Notes: generated by a model not told the origin, from the sequence alone. A stretch of DNA of 64,000 nt from Diplonema papillatum (GCA_030068145.1 JAPJBO010000054.1:124001-188000), one strand, 5' to 3'; counted from the stretch's first letter, positions 30,101 to 41,570 are shown. Numbers and translations are program-made.

Positions 30101-32718
30101 CAAATATCGCGGTGGATCACTGTCTGCAGCCCACGGTACGATCGAAGAGGGAGTCATCCAGTGGCTAATGCAGACCATCGCTACAGATATTCTGCATTCC
30201 AACCTCAAATATCGCGGTGGATCACTGTCTGCAGCCCACGGTACGATCGAAGAGGGAGTCATCCAGTGGCTAATGCAGACCGTCGCTACAGATATTCTGC
30301 ATTCCAACCTCAAATATCGTGGTGGATCACTGTCTGCAGCCCACGGTACGATCGAAGAGGGAGTCATCCAGTGGCTAATGCAGACCGTCGCTACAGATAT
30401 TCTGCATTCCAACCTCAAATATCGTGGTGGATCACTGTCTGCAGCCCACGGTACGATCGAAGAGGGAGTCATCCAGTGGCTAATGCAGACCGTCGCTACA
30501 GATATTCTGCATTCCAACCTCAAATATCGTGGTGGATCACTGTCTGCAGCCCACGGTACGATCGAAGAGGGAGTCATCCAGTGGCTAATGCAGACCGTCG
30601 CTACAGATATTCTGCATTCCAACCTCAAATATCGTGGTGGATCACTGTCTGCAGCCCACGGTACGATCGAAGAGGGAGTCATCCAGTGGCTAATGCAGAC
30701 CGTCGCTACAGATATTCTGCATTCCAACCTCAAATATCGTGGTGGATCACTGTCTGCAGCCCACGGTACGATCGAAGGGGTAGTCATCCAGTGGCTAATG
30801 CAGGCCATCGCTACAGATATTCTGCATTCCAACCTCAAATATCGTGGTGGATCACTGTCTGCAGCCCACGGTACGATCGAAGGGGTAGTCATCCAGTGGC
30901 TAATGCAGGCCGTCGCTACAGATATTCTGCATTCCAACCTCAAATATCGTGGTGGATCACTGTCTGCAGCCCACGGTACGATCGAAGAGGTAGTCATCCA
31001 GTGGCTAATGCAGACCGTCGCTACAGATATTCTGCATTCCAACCTCAAATATCGTGGTGGATCACTGTCTGCAGCCCACGGTACGATCGAAGAGGTAGTC
31101 ATCCAGTGGCTAATGCAGGCCGTCGCTACAGATATTCTGCATTCCAACCTCAAATATCGTGGTGGATCACTGTCTGCAGCCCACGGTACGATCGAAGAGG
31201 GAGTCATCCAGTGGCTAATGCAGACCATCGCTACAGATATTCTGCATTCCAACCTCAAATATCGCGGTGGATCACTGTCTGCAGCCCACGGTACGATCGA
31301 AGAGGGAGTCATCCAGTGGCTAATGCAGACCATCGCTACAGATATTCTGCATTCCAACCTCAAATATCGTGGTGGATCACTGTCTGCAGCCCACGGTACG
31401 ATCGAAGAGGGAGTCATCCAGTGGCTAATGCAGACCGTCGCTACAGATATTCTGCATTCCAACCTCAAATATCGTGGTGGATCACTGTCTGCAGCCCACG
31501 GTACGATCGAAGAGGGAGTCATCCAGTGGCTAATGCAGACCGTCGCTACAGATATTCTGCATTCCAACCTCAAATATCGTGGTGGATCACTGTCTGCAGC
31601 CCACGGTACGATCGAAGAGGGAGTCATCCAGTGGCTAATGCAGACCGTCGCTACAGATATTCTGCATTCCAACCTCAAATATCGTGGTGGATCACTGTCT
31701 GCAGCCCACGGTACGATCGAAGGGGTAGTCATCCAGTGGCTAATGCAGGCCGTCGCTACAGATATTCTGCATTCCAACCTCAAATATCGTGGTGGATCAC
31801 TGTCTGCAGCCCACGGTACGATCGAAGGGGTAGTCATCCAGTGGCTAATGCAGGCCGTCGCTACAGATATTCTGCATTCCAACCTCAAATATCGTGGTGG
31901 ATCACTGTCTGCAGCCCACGGTACGATCGAAGAGGTAGTCATCCAGTGGCTAATGCAGACCGTCGCTACAGATATTCTGCATTCCAACCTCAAATATCGT
32001 GGTGGATCACTGTCTGCAGCCCACGGTACGATCGAAGAGGTAGTCATCCAGTGGCTAATGCAGGCCATCGCTGCAGATATTCTGCATTCCAACCTCAAAT
32101 ATCGCGGTGGATCACTGTCTGCAGCCCACGGTACGATCGAAGAGGGAGTCATCCAGTGGCTAATGCAGACCATCGCTACAGATATTCTGCATTCCAACCT
32201 CAAATATCGCGGTGGATCACTGTCTGCAGCCCACGGTACGATCGAAGAGGGAGTCATCCAGTGGCTAATGCAGACCGTCGCTACAGATATTCTGCATTCC
32301 AACCTCAAATATCGTGGTGAATCACTGTCTGCAGCCCACGGTACGATCGAAGAGGGAGTCGTCCAGTGGCTAATGCAGACCGTCGCTACAGATATTCTGC
32401 ATTCCAACCTCAAATATCGTGGTGGATCACTGTCTGCAGCCCACGGTACGATCGAAGAGGGAGTCATCCAGTGGCTAATGCAGACCGTCGCTACAGATAT
32501 TCTGCATTCCAACCTCAAATATCGTGGTGGATCACTGTCTGCAGCCCACGGTACGATCGAAGAGGGAGTCATCCAGTGGCTAATGCAGACCGTCGCTACA
32601 GATATTCTGCATTCCAACCTCAAATATCGTGGTGGATCACTGTCTGCAGCCCACGGTACGATCGAAGAGGTAGTCATCCAGTGGCTAATGCAGGCCGTCG
32701 CTGCAGATATTCTGCATA
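27191..32718. repeat. 105-bp satellite, about 53 copies in five higher-order blocks
   Basis: The unit starts ACGGTACGATCGAAG. Its period is 105 throughout, with two 106-base units near 29410 and 29620. Four diagnostic sites (GAGGGA/GAGGTA/GGGGTA, GCAGACC/GCAGGCC, GTCGCT/ATCGCT, CGCGG/CGTGG) divide the array into blocks of 11, 14, 13, 9 and 6 units, starting at 27191, 28346, 29818, 31183 and 32128. Each block is a run of GGGA-type units followed by a cassette of GGTA-type units (four in blocks 1-4, one in the last). Frames of up to 1260 codons exist on both strands because 105 is a multiple of three and the unit lacks stops. The variants change amino acids freely, so I do not call a protein. 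Confidence 0.95.
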
Positions 32719-32810
32719 CTAACCCCAACTGCCGTTGTTCATCACAGTGTATCCGCAGACTATCGCAGGCTATCATAGGCTGGTACAGGCTATCGCAGGG
32801 GCGGACCGGC

Positions 32811-33392
32811 TCAGCGGACTCCGGAGCTGTCGGGATCTACGCCGAGAATCCGCTCGTATTCAACCCACGTGGCTCGGTACTGGGTCCAGCTCTCGTCGAG
32901 GTGTTCGATGTCGCGCTGCTGGTCCGCCAGCGTTTGCTTCCACGACGGCGCGCCGCGACCAGAAGCTGCAACCGACGCCGCCGGAGGTCGGCTGCGGGCG
33001 CGTTCGAGGATGGCGGAATGCGGGAAGATCGCCCTCTTGTTATGGGCGACGTTGGATGCGCGGGAAACGAACGTCATCGGCGGCAGATCCGTCCAGCAGA
33101 CCTCGTCTGCCTCCGACGCCTTGCCGTGGTTGAGCTGCTCTTCGATGATGCAGTGGAGCGCTTCGTTCACCTTTTCCACGTCCTCACAGTCGGCGGCTCT
33201 CTCCAGCAGGAGGCTTTGCACTTTGTGGATCTCCCGGCACGTTCGGGTCGTTGGGCTGATGAGCTCTTTCGTGAAGTACCCCCACGGTGGAGAGTCGGGC
33301 ACGTGGATCATTTTGCCGACGTCCTCTTTTTTGTGTGCGCACCTGCGTTTCACATCACAAGATAGTACGTGCTGATAACGTACTGATTTCAT
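32811..33392 (-). CDS. Unrecognised protein or exon, 193 residues
   Basis: The frame has GC-rich codon use like the other host exons: DSPPWGYFTKELISPTTRTC, then a helical part with QSLLLERAADCEDVEKVNEAL and IIEEQLNHGKASEADEVCW, then an Ala/Arg linker and a charged helix with QQRDIEHLDESW. The first residues may be intron, because AACGCAG just before 33343 is a good acceptor. The frame ends at a stop close to the satellite edge. Pieces related to its middle (IIEEQLNHGEA) are duplicated at 33487-33705 and 39810-40031. No family is recognised. Confidence 0.45.
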   Translation of the reverse strand: MKSVRYQHVLSCDVKRRCAHKKEDVGKMIHVPDSPPWGYFTKELISPTTRTCREIHKVQSLLLERAADCEDVEKVNEALHCIIEEQLNHGKASEADEVCWTDLPPMTFVSRASNVAHNKRAIFPHSAILERARSRPPAASVAASGRGAPSWKQTLADQQRDIEHLDESWTQYRATWVEYERILGVDPDSSGVR

Positions 33393-33486
33393 GTGTACAA
33401 TAAGATACTTAGAAAATTAACGTGCTGAAATCAGTACGTTCAGCATGATAAAGGCAGGTTTTCGCGTGTCGGGATCGGGAACGTAA

Positions 33487-33705
33487 GCCCTGCTGTCAGT
33501 ACCCCGAGAGAAATACGTCAAGGTGGTACTAATTCTGCGACCCGCGCGGCAGTCTTGCACGCATCAAACCGCCTCCAGCAGGCCTCGTCTGACTCTCATG
33601 CCTCGCCGTGGTTGAGCTGCTCTTCGATGATGCAGTCCAGGTGGATCGGCTTAACCACAGCTGAACGCCTCTAGAGCCGGAACCCATGCGTGAAATACTC
33701 AAGGC
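33487..33705 (-). pseudogene. Gene-fragment repeat, copy 1 of an inverted pair
   Basis: About 218 bases match 39810-40031 in opposite orientation with few changes. Part of it is related to the middle of the 193-residue frame at 32811-33392 (CIIEEQLNHGEA, DEACW), but stops interrupt it. It is a duplicated, non-functional exon piece. Confidence 0.6.
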
Positions 33706-34266
33706 ACTCGTCGGATCATCGAGCCCCACGACTAGCTTCGGCGAACGGCAACTTCGCGTCGCATTAGCGGGCTGGGTTCGCCCGTGCCCATCAGCAGTTG
33801 AGTGTCGCTTGAAAACCTAATCTCTCAGACTGCGTTCGACTCTCGATTCGACGATGATTGGCTTGCCGATCATTCTCGATCGACTTGAATCGGTTTGAAT
33901 GAGAATGGTGGCGGTGCAAAGATCACTCAAACCCGATCGATGCTCTGTTTGAAATTCTGGGTCCGAGATATACTCAAATGCACAATCGAATCCCGAATCC
34001 CCGACAGCAGCCCCGACGAGACGCGGCGCCTTGTCCGTTTTGGAGATGGGCCGTATACGTCCAAAATCCGACAACGCCACGTAGCTCGATGAACAAAGGG
34101 CGGAACGAGCAATGAATCCCCCACGCTTCACAGAGAAGGGAGTGACACACGAGCGAACAGAGGGAGAATTCAAGTAGAAGAAAAGAAGAAGAAACAGAAG
34201 AAAATACTCAGCGAGGCTGCCCAGCGCTTGTTCCGACAAGGGTGTGAGGGGGAGTTGGGGAAACAA
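33706..34266. other. Unassigned DNA
   Basis: No gene is recognised. An A-rich purine tract lies at 34170-34205. It abuts the CACTA-like element. Confidence 0.4.
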
Positions 34267-34630
34267 TACACGACGCACTTGTCATGTACAATCACTTGCT
34301 GTATATCAAATGACTTAACAAGTGAAAATATATAACAAGTGATCACTTGTTCGACAACAGGCGATTGCTTGTTGTATAACAAGTGATCACTTGTTCGACA
34401 ACAGGCAATTGCTTGTTGTATAACAAGTGATTGCTTGTTGTATAACAAGTGATTGCTTGTTGTATAACAAGTGATTGCTTGTTGTATAACAAGTGATTGC
34501 TTGTTACATCACTTGTTAGAAATATAACTAGTTATGTCCCATAATACATCCTCCTCCTACTGCGTATACTGGCTCCGTCTGCTGCTTCGTCTTCACCGTC
34601 GCGGATGATGCATAAATCGAAAGTAGAATG

Positions 34631-34750
34631 GTCAGGCAGTGATTCGGTGTGTTTGTCACAATCGTCAAGCGAGGGGTTATTGAACCTTGTGACGAGTGTC
34701 AGGTATTCGTCGGATATATTAATCCTCTAAGATCTGCGATCTTATACGAC
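34631..34750 (+). repeat. Dispersed repeat E, uninterrupted copy (empty site)
   Basis: ATTAATCCTCTAAGATCTGC at 34718-34737 reads straight through the position where the related copies at 41540-41570 and 46779-46830 are split by the 5.2-kb element. It therefore serves as the pre-insertion form. Confidence 0.7.
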
Positions 34751-34932
34751 AAAAAAAAACAGCTACCAAGTGCGTCGTGGTGGGGTCTTCTTTTTTATGT
34801 GATGGAAAGCTTCACCGAATTCAGATGCAGACCTGCGTTTTCGTGTCGGGTTGCAGCAACTTACTCGTTTGAGATTCTGCAACTGGCAGCCTCCTCGGGT
34901 ATTTTCCTACAAAGCAGGTGCTTTCAGACAGA

Positions 34933-35200
34933 AAATACTCGACGTAGCTGCTTCGACTCCGAATGGAAGGGGGGAAATATAGAGGTAAGGGGCAAATACA
35001 ATACAAACACAATCTGATTTGTTCTTCGCTTACACCACCGTGTGTTGTTTTCTCACTCAGGACTTTTGACCTGTTGTGTTTGTGTGATTTGTCGTGTAGG
35101 GGTAGACCCGCATGACCTCACGTCCCTTCAACACGTGGTTCGGTAGTTACAGCACTTTGGATCCCTTCTGTTCTTTGTCGGGCAGCATCGTCGAGCATTT
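34933..35200 (+). repeat. Dispersed inverted-repeat element B, copy 2
   Basis: 268 bp. It starts AAATACTCGACGTAGCTGC and ends in an inverted counterpart (reverse complement AAATGCTCGACGATGCTGC). Further copies are at 40729-40996 and 48674-48942 (inverted), with a partial one in intron 1 of the caspase gene. Ends similar to element A suggest one superfamily. Confidence 0.75.
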
Positions 35201-36697
35201 CCTTTTTCAAGCTGGCGCTTATGTAAAAGAAAAGAGTAAGAAGAAGAGGAAAAAGGGGAAAGAACGGGGACGGAGACAGCGTGCAAAAAGCCCCATTTTC
35301 CGAGGGTGTTTCCGGTCGCCGCCCCCCTCCCCGCAGCTAATGCACGGTGGGCCGATCATGCACTGGGTGCAGTCATCGACACGATCAGGAATGACCACAA
35401 CGGTATAACCGCGGGGGTCGAGATGGATACAATCGACCGAGATTAGAACCAGCGCTGGCCATAGCAGCTGCGGTGTGTGTGGATGAAGCAATCGAGTGAT
35501 ATCACGAGCACACGACTTCACGTCGGTGCACGTCTGCTAAATCAGCATTTTGACGATCGTGTAGCGGACTATCGTGAAAAAGCAACTACCGTGGCTGTGA
35601 CGGGTAACGGGGAATTCGACTTCAACTGACAGGTCAACCCAAGGCCGATCCGCCGTGTTCAGCGGTTGCCTGGCGCTCCGCCCGAGGCAGGCAGCGGGTC
35701 ACGACTGGCACGGGTGGGTGACGGCTTTGTTGAACGCTTCTTCCGCCCGCCACTAAATCCCAGATTTACCTGTGCTTCGTGTGAGCAACATTTACCTCCT
35801 TCTGAGATTTGGAGAATCCTGTTGCGATAGTCATCGGCATGCTGATGAGTACCACACGATACCTTATAAAGTTTCGCAACTGGCGATCTCCATAAGCATT
35901 TCCCACAAAGCAGGTGCTTATACGACAAAAACAAGACAGAAACGAGAAAAGCATCCTCCCCCCCCGGATTGGGCGTGTGTACACCGAAGCAACTTCGAGT
36001 TATGAACAGGTCCTCACAGAGCCCTACGGCCCAGAGCTTGCGGCAACAAAACACCGGTGCTGGCGATTCACATACTACCCAGGGGTCACATGAACAGGAC
36101 AGCAGCACAAGAGTTCCAACAAGGAAATGACAAACTGCCGTTCATTAGGTGTAGACGGCTTGATAAGCGTCATTTCGACAACGAAAGAATTCGGATTCGC
36201 CAATGTAGAAGAAGTACATAAAAGAATAGGCATGAGTTTGTTTGTACGTGCCGGGAGAGGATTAGCCTGCTGGTGAAGAGATAGCGCGTGAATATGATCG
36301 TTGGGTACTAATCTTCTCGCAAACACGCTGCCCAGCGTTCTCTTTCGTGTTTACGATGCAGGCTTGTTACTACATACAAGTGCGAGAGCCCAGCATTGCA
36401 TCGATGGGGGGCGCGGTAAGCCCGTGCGCGCCGAGAGCACCGTCGAGAAACCGGCGGCGGCCGCTTGTGCGCCTGGGCCTGTGCTGTACCGACTGGGCCG
36501 GGTTGGAGACGCGCTGGTCCACTGCTTCGGGTATACACACCTCCTAACTATCCGGAAGTAAGGAGGACGAAAGACGGGGGTCACCTGGCCGCACACTCTG
36601 GTCAAACGATTCGCAGCATTTTCAGAGTGCAAGTTCATTTAGGGGAACCAGGGTTTTATAATCTCTGGGTGACCATTGCCGTAAACGTTCCTTTTAA
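35201..36697. other. Interior of the CACTA-like element, no gene recognised
   Basis: Several frames of 70-150 residues overlap, none with a familiar motif. 35760-35935 carries a diverged fragment related to the left end of element A, and 36640-36690 a diverged repeat C. A GC-rich patch lies at 36410-36540. Confidence 0.4.
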
Positions 36698-36952
36698 CCA
36701 CTTAGGGACGAACTACCACTAGAGGGTAGTTAATTCAAGAAAATTTGCGGGTGTCAAGTTCGCCGGCGAGAGGCCAAAGAATGGTCGAAAGTGGTCGCTG
36801 TTTGCTTTATTGGAAGGATCTGACACAAATCTTTGAAATGCGTCCTTCATCGGGCAGAAATCCAGCTCCGAGCTCTCAACGGATACCTGAGGTTCGCCAT
36901 GGAGCCCGCCCTTTTCCCAAATTAACGCTCCCCCCCCGCCGTCCTGAAGTGG
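36698..36952. mobile_element. TTAA-flanked MITE, copy 2 (piggyBac-like)
   Basis: 255 bp, with TTAA at 36694-36697 and 36953-36956 and inverted ends CCACTTAGGGACG and CCACTTCAGGACG. The interior matches copy 1 (20096-20334) in opposite orientation, including TTTGCTT and the block around CGAGCTCTCAACGGATACC. Confidence 0.7.
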
Positions 36953-38379
36953 TTAAGTACAGTATGCTAGTCCGCGTATCGTATCTGCTGTAGTGGCAGT
37001 ACGTGTACTTGTGCGTGTTTTCATTCGCTTCATTCGCATTCTCGCACGATTAAAACCTGGGCAAATACAGTATGGACTATTCGCATATTTAATCGCATGC
37101 CGATTGTGTATGCAATAATCTTGTGCGATTCGCATGCGATAATTATTATCAACATGCGAATCGTTTGGACCATTGTGCCTAGGGGAGATGGGTTTCTTAG
37201 CTTAATGTTCAGGTAGCACTATCTACCTATCACGCACGTGTTGATGCTAGCATCGAAATCTTCTTCGGAGAAGATGAGAGAAAAAAGGGAAAAAATCGTG
37301 GGGACAAAAAAGAAAAAGAAAAACTCAACGGAAGCGGATGCGAGTCAAGGACAAGACGAATTGCTAGGAGGAACAAGAGGACAAGAATGTCAGAGAGAAG
37401 GGGGAAAGAACAAAACAAAGGGGAGGAAACGAAGGGAGAGAAAACAACAAAGAAAGACGTGCGCTCTGCTGAAGCAGCCTTTTTCCGGGGCTCCCACGAA
37501 CCGGCTCCCTACTACAGAGGCTGGTGAACAAGAACGGTGCGCCACGAGCCCTCCCAGCGCCTCTTTGGGAGAATCCGGTAGTGGCGGCGGGGTAGGCTGG
37601 ACAGTGGTGTGCGTGAACCTTTCTCCGGTTGGACCTCTTAAACGACAAGAATACTCGAGGGACTGCCGAGTAGAGGGGAGGAGCAATTCGAGCCGTTTTC
37701 ACTGGACAGTGTCCGGCCTCTCTGACGATCGCCGTGCTTGGTTCAAGCAGATCCAAGGGTAAAGACGAGCTTCCCCTTCGGTGTCCAGAAGTACAACGCT
37801 GGGGGGCGAGTGCTTGGTATTCAAACTGTGATGTCTCGTGCGCACTCTCTCGTCCTTGGTGGTGGCCTGGGCACGCCCTTCGAAGGCGTCCCACCAGCAC
37901 GTCCGATCCTTTCCTCCCCATACGTGGAAAATACGTCCATCCCCCAGACCTCATCATTGAAGGCGTGCCTGTTCGTCCCCAACTGCGACTCGAGCACGAG
38001 CATCGTCTCTGTACCCGCACGACCTCTGGTGGAACGGCTCTCCTTACCGCAGCGGATCCTGTAGCTACCTGTGTCAAAACGTGTCAACCTGTACCTCCCA
38101 GTCTGTCCTTCCTTCTCAGCCTCTATCTTCGTCTTCGGGGCATAACCGAACACGGGACCGCTCTGCGCAAGGTAGGGCCATAATAGCGTAGCCCCCTCCC
38201 CGCCATGGCCGGCTGCAGGGAAAGTGGTCGTCACAAAGGAAATACCCCGAAACTCCCCGAATTTCCCCGAACTCCCCGATACTTTTGTCTGGACCAGGTG
38301 GAGCCTTGTGTCTTGCAGATCACTGATTTTCTCTCGTAGGTAGGTGCAAACCCCAGGTTCCTTATGAAATTGCAACCAA
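36953..38379. other. Interior of the CACTA-like element, no firm gene
   Basis: 37240-37460 is purine-rich low complexity. 37700-38080 is GC-rich with open frames on both strands; the minus frame 37821-38100 (RYRLTRFDTGSYRIRCGKES, then ESQLGTNRHAFNDEVWGMDV) reads somewhat like an exon, but I recognise no family. Confidence 0.35.
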
Positions 38380-38734
38380 ACACTTGTTATAACAAGCAAT
38401 CACTTGTTATATAACAAGCAATCGCTTGTTATATAACAAGCAAACACTTGTTATATAACAAGTGATCACTTGTTATATAACAAGTGGCACTTGTTATATA
38501 ACAAGCAATCGCTTGTTATATAACAAGCAAACACTTGTTATATAACAAGTGATCACTTGTTATATAACAAGTGGCACTTGTTATATAACAAGCAATCGCT
38601 TGTTAAATAACAAGCAAACACTTGTTATATAACAAGTGATCACTTGTTATATAACAAGTGGCACTTGCTATACATTTTCACTTGTTAGGTCACTTGTTAT
38701 ATAACAAGTGATTGTGCATGACAAGTGCGTCGTG

Positions 38735-38979
38735 TAGGTCGGGTCACGCACTCAAAGACCGTGTGTATTGTCTTCGCAGCAGCTTCGCGCTTGAAAGACG
38801 GCGACCCGAGTGTATGTGTGTCTCAAGGTTCAAGGGGCCTTGATTCTCGAGGCCGATTTGCGGATTGTTCACAAATCTGAAAGGCGAAAGCATGCGCATC
38901 ACCCATTGCTGAGATCAGCCACGCTTGCCGGTCCGGGTTTCGAGCGTCGGTTGAACGATCAAATCGTCCCATCTTTGGA
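38735..38979. other. Unassigned DNA
   Basis: No gene or repeat that I can match elsewhere. Confidence 0.3.
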
Positions 38980-40650
38980 CGCATGGAAAACATTCCCCGC
39001 ATGCTACCGTGTGCACCGCCAATGTACGCTGACGTTTTCCCCCAGGCAGGTGTTGGTTCAAGAAGGAAACTTTGAGAAAGAGAGGAAGCAGGTGCGGGGT
39101 GATTGCGTCCGACCGATTGTCCAGCCTCCTGGCTGACGTCATGGGTTCGGTCGGGGCTGAACTGTGCACTGCTGTTATTTCCCAAAGCAGGTGTTCGTTC
39201 AAGAAGGAAACAGTAGGAAAGGGAAGAACCAGGTGCGGGGTGACTGCGTCCGACCGATTGTCCAGCCTCCTGGCTGACGTCTTGGGTTCGGTCGGGGCTG
39301 AGCACGTGTGCAGTACCGAGGTACGCTGATATTTCCCACGGCAGGTCGTTCCTTCAAAGAAGTGTGAAAACGGGCTTTTCCTAGAGGCTTTTCGTGTTAG
39401 AAGGAAACTTAGGGAAGGGAGGAAAGTCTTAGATTAATGTATGGACAGGGAGGGGGTGCAGGTACGGAGTGACTGTGTCGGACCGATTGTCCAGCCTCTC
39501 GGCTGACGTAATGGTTCGGTCGGGGCTGAACACGCGTGCACTACCACAGTACGCTATTATTTCCCACAAAACAGGTGCTCATTCAACGAGGTGTGATAAC
39601 TGGGTTTTCGCCATGAGGCTTTTCGTGTTGATCTGCAGATGCTGTGAGCTATGTTTGTGTCTAGGTTTTCGTACGTACCTTCTTAACCATTGGTTACATG
39701 CGCAAATGGTGTCAGCCGAAGCTGGTGAAGCTTCGACGCTAAGGAGGAGCACGGAGAAAGGGGGAAAGCCTTAATTTGATGTTTAGACAGAGGGGGCAGG
39801 TACGAGTGATGTGTCTTGAGTATTTCACGCATGGGTTCTGGCTCTAGAGGCGTTCAGCTGTGGTTAAGCCGATCCACCTGGACTGCATCATCGAAGAGCA
39901 GCTCAACCACGGCGAGGCATGAGAGTCAGACGAGGCCTGCTGGGGGCGGTTTGATGCGTGCAAGACTGCCGCGCGGGTCGCAGAATAAGTAGCAACTTGA
40001 CGTATTTCTCTCGGGGTTCTGACAGCAGGGCCCCGACCAATTTTCCAGCCTCCTGGCTGACGTATTTGGGTTCGGTCGGGGGTGAACACGTGTGCACAAC
40101 GAAAGTACGCGGCTGTTGCCCACAAATTAGGTGCTCATTCAAGGAAAGAAACACAGAGAAGAGAGGGGGGAATATTAGGTTTATGTTTTAGACAGGGGGA
40201 GCGTGTCCGACCGATTGACCAGCCTCCCGGCTGACGCAATGGGTTCAGTCGCGGCTATACACGCGTGCATCTCCAAAGTTACGCTGTTATCTCCCACAAA
40301 ACCCAGATGGAGGAACACAGTGAAAGGTGGGGCAGCACTGTGTCTGACGGATTGTCAACACGTGTGCACTACCAACGTAAAGCTGTTGTTTTCCGACAAA
40401 AAGAGATATCTCATTTAAAGAAGGTCCACAGTGAACGATAGGGCAGCACTGTGTCTGACGGATTGTCACCACGTGTGCATTAACAACGCAAGCTGTTGTT
40501 TCCGACAAAGCAGTTGCGTGCTCGAAGATGAGAGCACAGGGAAGCAGGGGCAGATATGGTGCGACAATGTCCCGTCCATTCTCTCGCTGACGCGTAGGGT
40601 TCGATCACGGATGAACACTTGTGCCCTACATCGGTACGCTGCCGGAGGAG
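38980..40650. repeat. Degenerate tandem array with irregular period, about 9 units
   Basis: Recurring landmarks in fixed order are GACCGATTGTCCAGCCTC, GGTTCGGTCGGGGCTGAACA, CGTGTGCACTACC, GTACGCTGTTATTTCCCACA and AGCAGGTGCTCATTCAAG. Units begin near 39000, 39115, 39258, 39480, 40035, 40203, 40330, 40450 and 40570, with insertions between the fourth and fifth. It is old and diverged. The landmark CCCACAAAGCAGGTGCT also lies beside elements A and B. Confidence 0.65.
39810..40031 (+). pseudogene. Gene-fragment repeat, copy 2 of the inverted pair
   Basis: Inverted match of 33487-33705, inserted in the degenerate array. It carries the same broken exon piece (CIIEEQLNHGEA). Confidence 0.6.
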
Positions 40651-40728
40651 TCCGCACACGACTCAAAAGCGTGTGCAAGTCCCCAAAAGCATCACCCACA
40701 GCCGGCTGCCGGGGGCTGTGGAAAAGGG

Positions 40729-40996
40729 AAATACGCGACGTAGCTGCTTCGACTCCGAATGGAAGGGGGGAAATATAGAGGTAAGGGGCAAATACAATAC
40801 AAACACAATCTGATTTGTTCTTCGCTTACACCACCGTGTGTTGTTTTCTCACTCAGGACTTTTGACCTGTTGTGTTTGTGTGATTTGTCGTGCAGGGGTA
40901 GACCCGCATGACCTCACGTCCGTTCAACACGTGGTTCGGTAGTTACAGCACTTTGGATCCCTTCTGTTCTTTGTCGGGCAGCATCGTCGAGCATTT
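40729..40996 (+). repeat. Element B, copy 3
   Basis: 268 bp, nearly identical to 34933-35200 and in the same orientation. The following CCTTTCAAGCTGGCGCTTA is shared too, so the repeat unit may extend about 25 bases beyond the inverted ends. Confidence 0.75.
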
Positions 40997-41570
40997 CCTT
41001 TCAAGCTGGCGCTTATGTAAAAAAAATACGCAAGTCATTTCAAGAGTGGGCGAGATGTCGTGAGAGAGAGATGCGTGAGTGTCGGTGAGACAGGACAAGA
41101 AGAAGGTCAAGAAGTGGAGAGAGGAAATGTGATATAGGGGGTGGTAAGGAGAAGGGGGAAGGAGATCCCACGACAGTGGGTGCGAACTCACGACAGGTTC
41201 TGACGGACTTATTCTCTGCGAGACGGGCTGTTTGCCAGCTACACTTTGCACACAGACTTAGGACCGCGCGGGGCGAATGCGTTGCCGAACCAAGAAGACA
41301 GAGAGTACTTATTCGGTTGCGCTGAGCTTTTTTTTTTTTAGAGTTATAGTTCGCTTGAGAATCCGGGATTTTACAGTCTCCGGGGGTGACCTTCGTCGAT
41401 GGGTTCTTTTAAAGCTAATACGTACTGGGCATACATGGGGCTAACTTGCGGCGAGGCAGAGACGCTCGTGAGCAAGCGAGGGGTAAAATTACGGTGTTTT
41501 TCTCGGGAGCGACGGGGTGATAACCTTTGTACAAGTGTTAGTTCTCGTCGGAATAGTATTAATCTTCTAA
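40997..41570. other. Unassigned DNA with repeat C and left flank of the 5.2-kb element
   Basis: Repeat C lies at 41337-41425 (TAGAGTTATAGTTCGCTTG and on). 41490-41570 is one half of dispersed repeat E. No gene is seen. Confidence 0.5.

Larger units (their letters stand above)
34269..38734. mobile_element. CACTA-like element, 4.47 kb, no transposase seen
   Basis: The ends are CACGACGCACTTGTCATG on the left and its inverted match on the right, with about 70 bases of inverted similarity, so it begins CAC and ends GTG. It is flanked by TA on both sides (34267-34268 and 38735-38736). Just inside each end are arrays of a palindromic motif ACTTGTTATATAACAAGT in opposite orientation (about 34289-34530 and 38380-38700). 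CAC ends, a short target duplication and subterminal repeats are hallmarks of the CACTA/EnSpm group. I see no transposase frame, so it is non-autonomous, and other repeats have inserted in it. Confidence 0.65.

Noticed and set aside
27001-33365. Giant repeat proteins of 782-1260 residues across the 105-bp satellite
   Set aside because: Open frames exist on both strands because of the period. Variants are freely non-synonymous and no start context or domain supports translation.
37364-38399. Gene in the GC-rich part of the CACTA-like element
   Set aside because: Frames on both strands compete. One minus frame looks somewhat protein-like, but there is no family, start or splice evidence.
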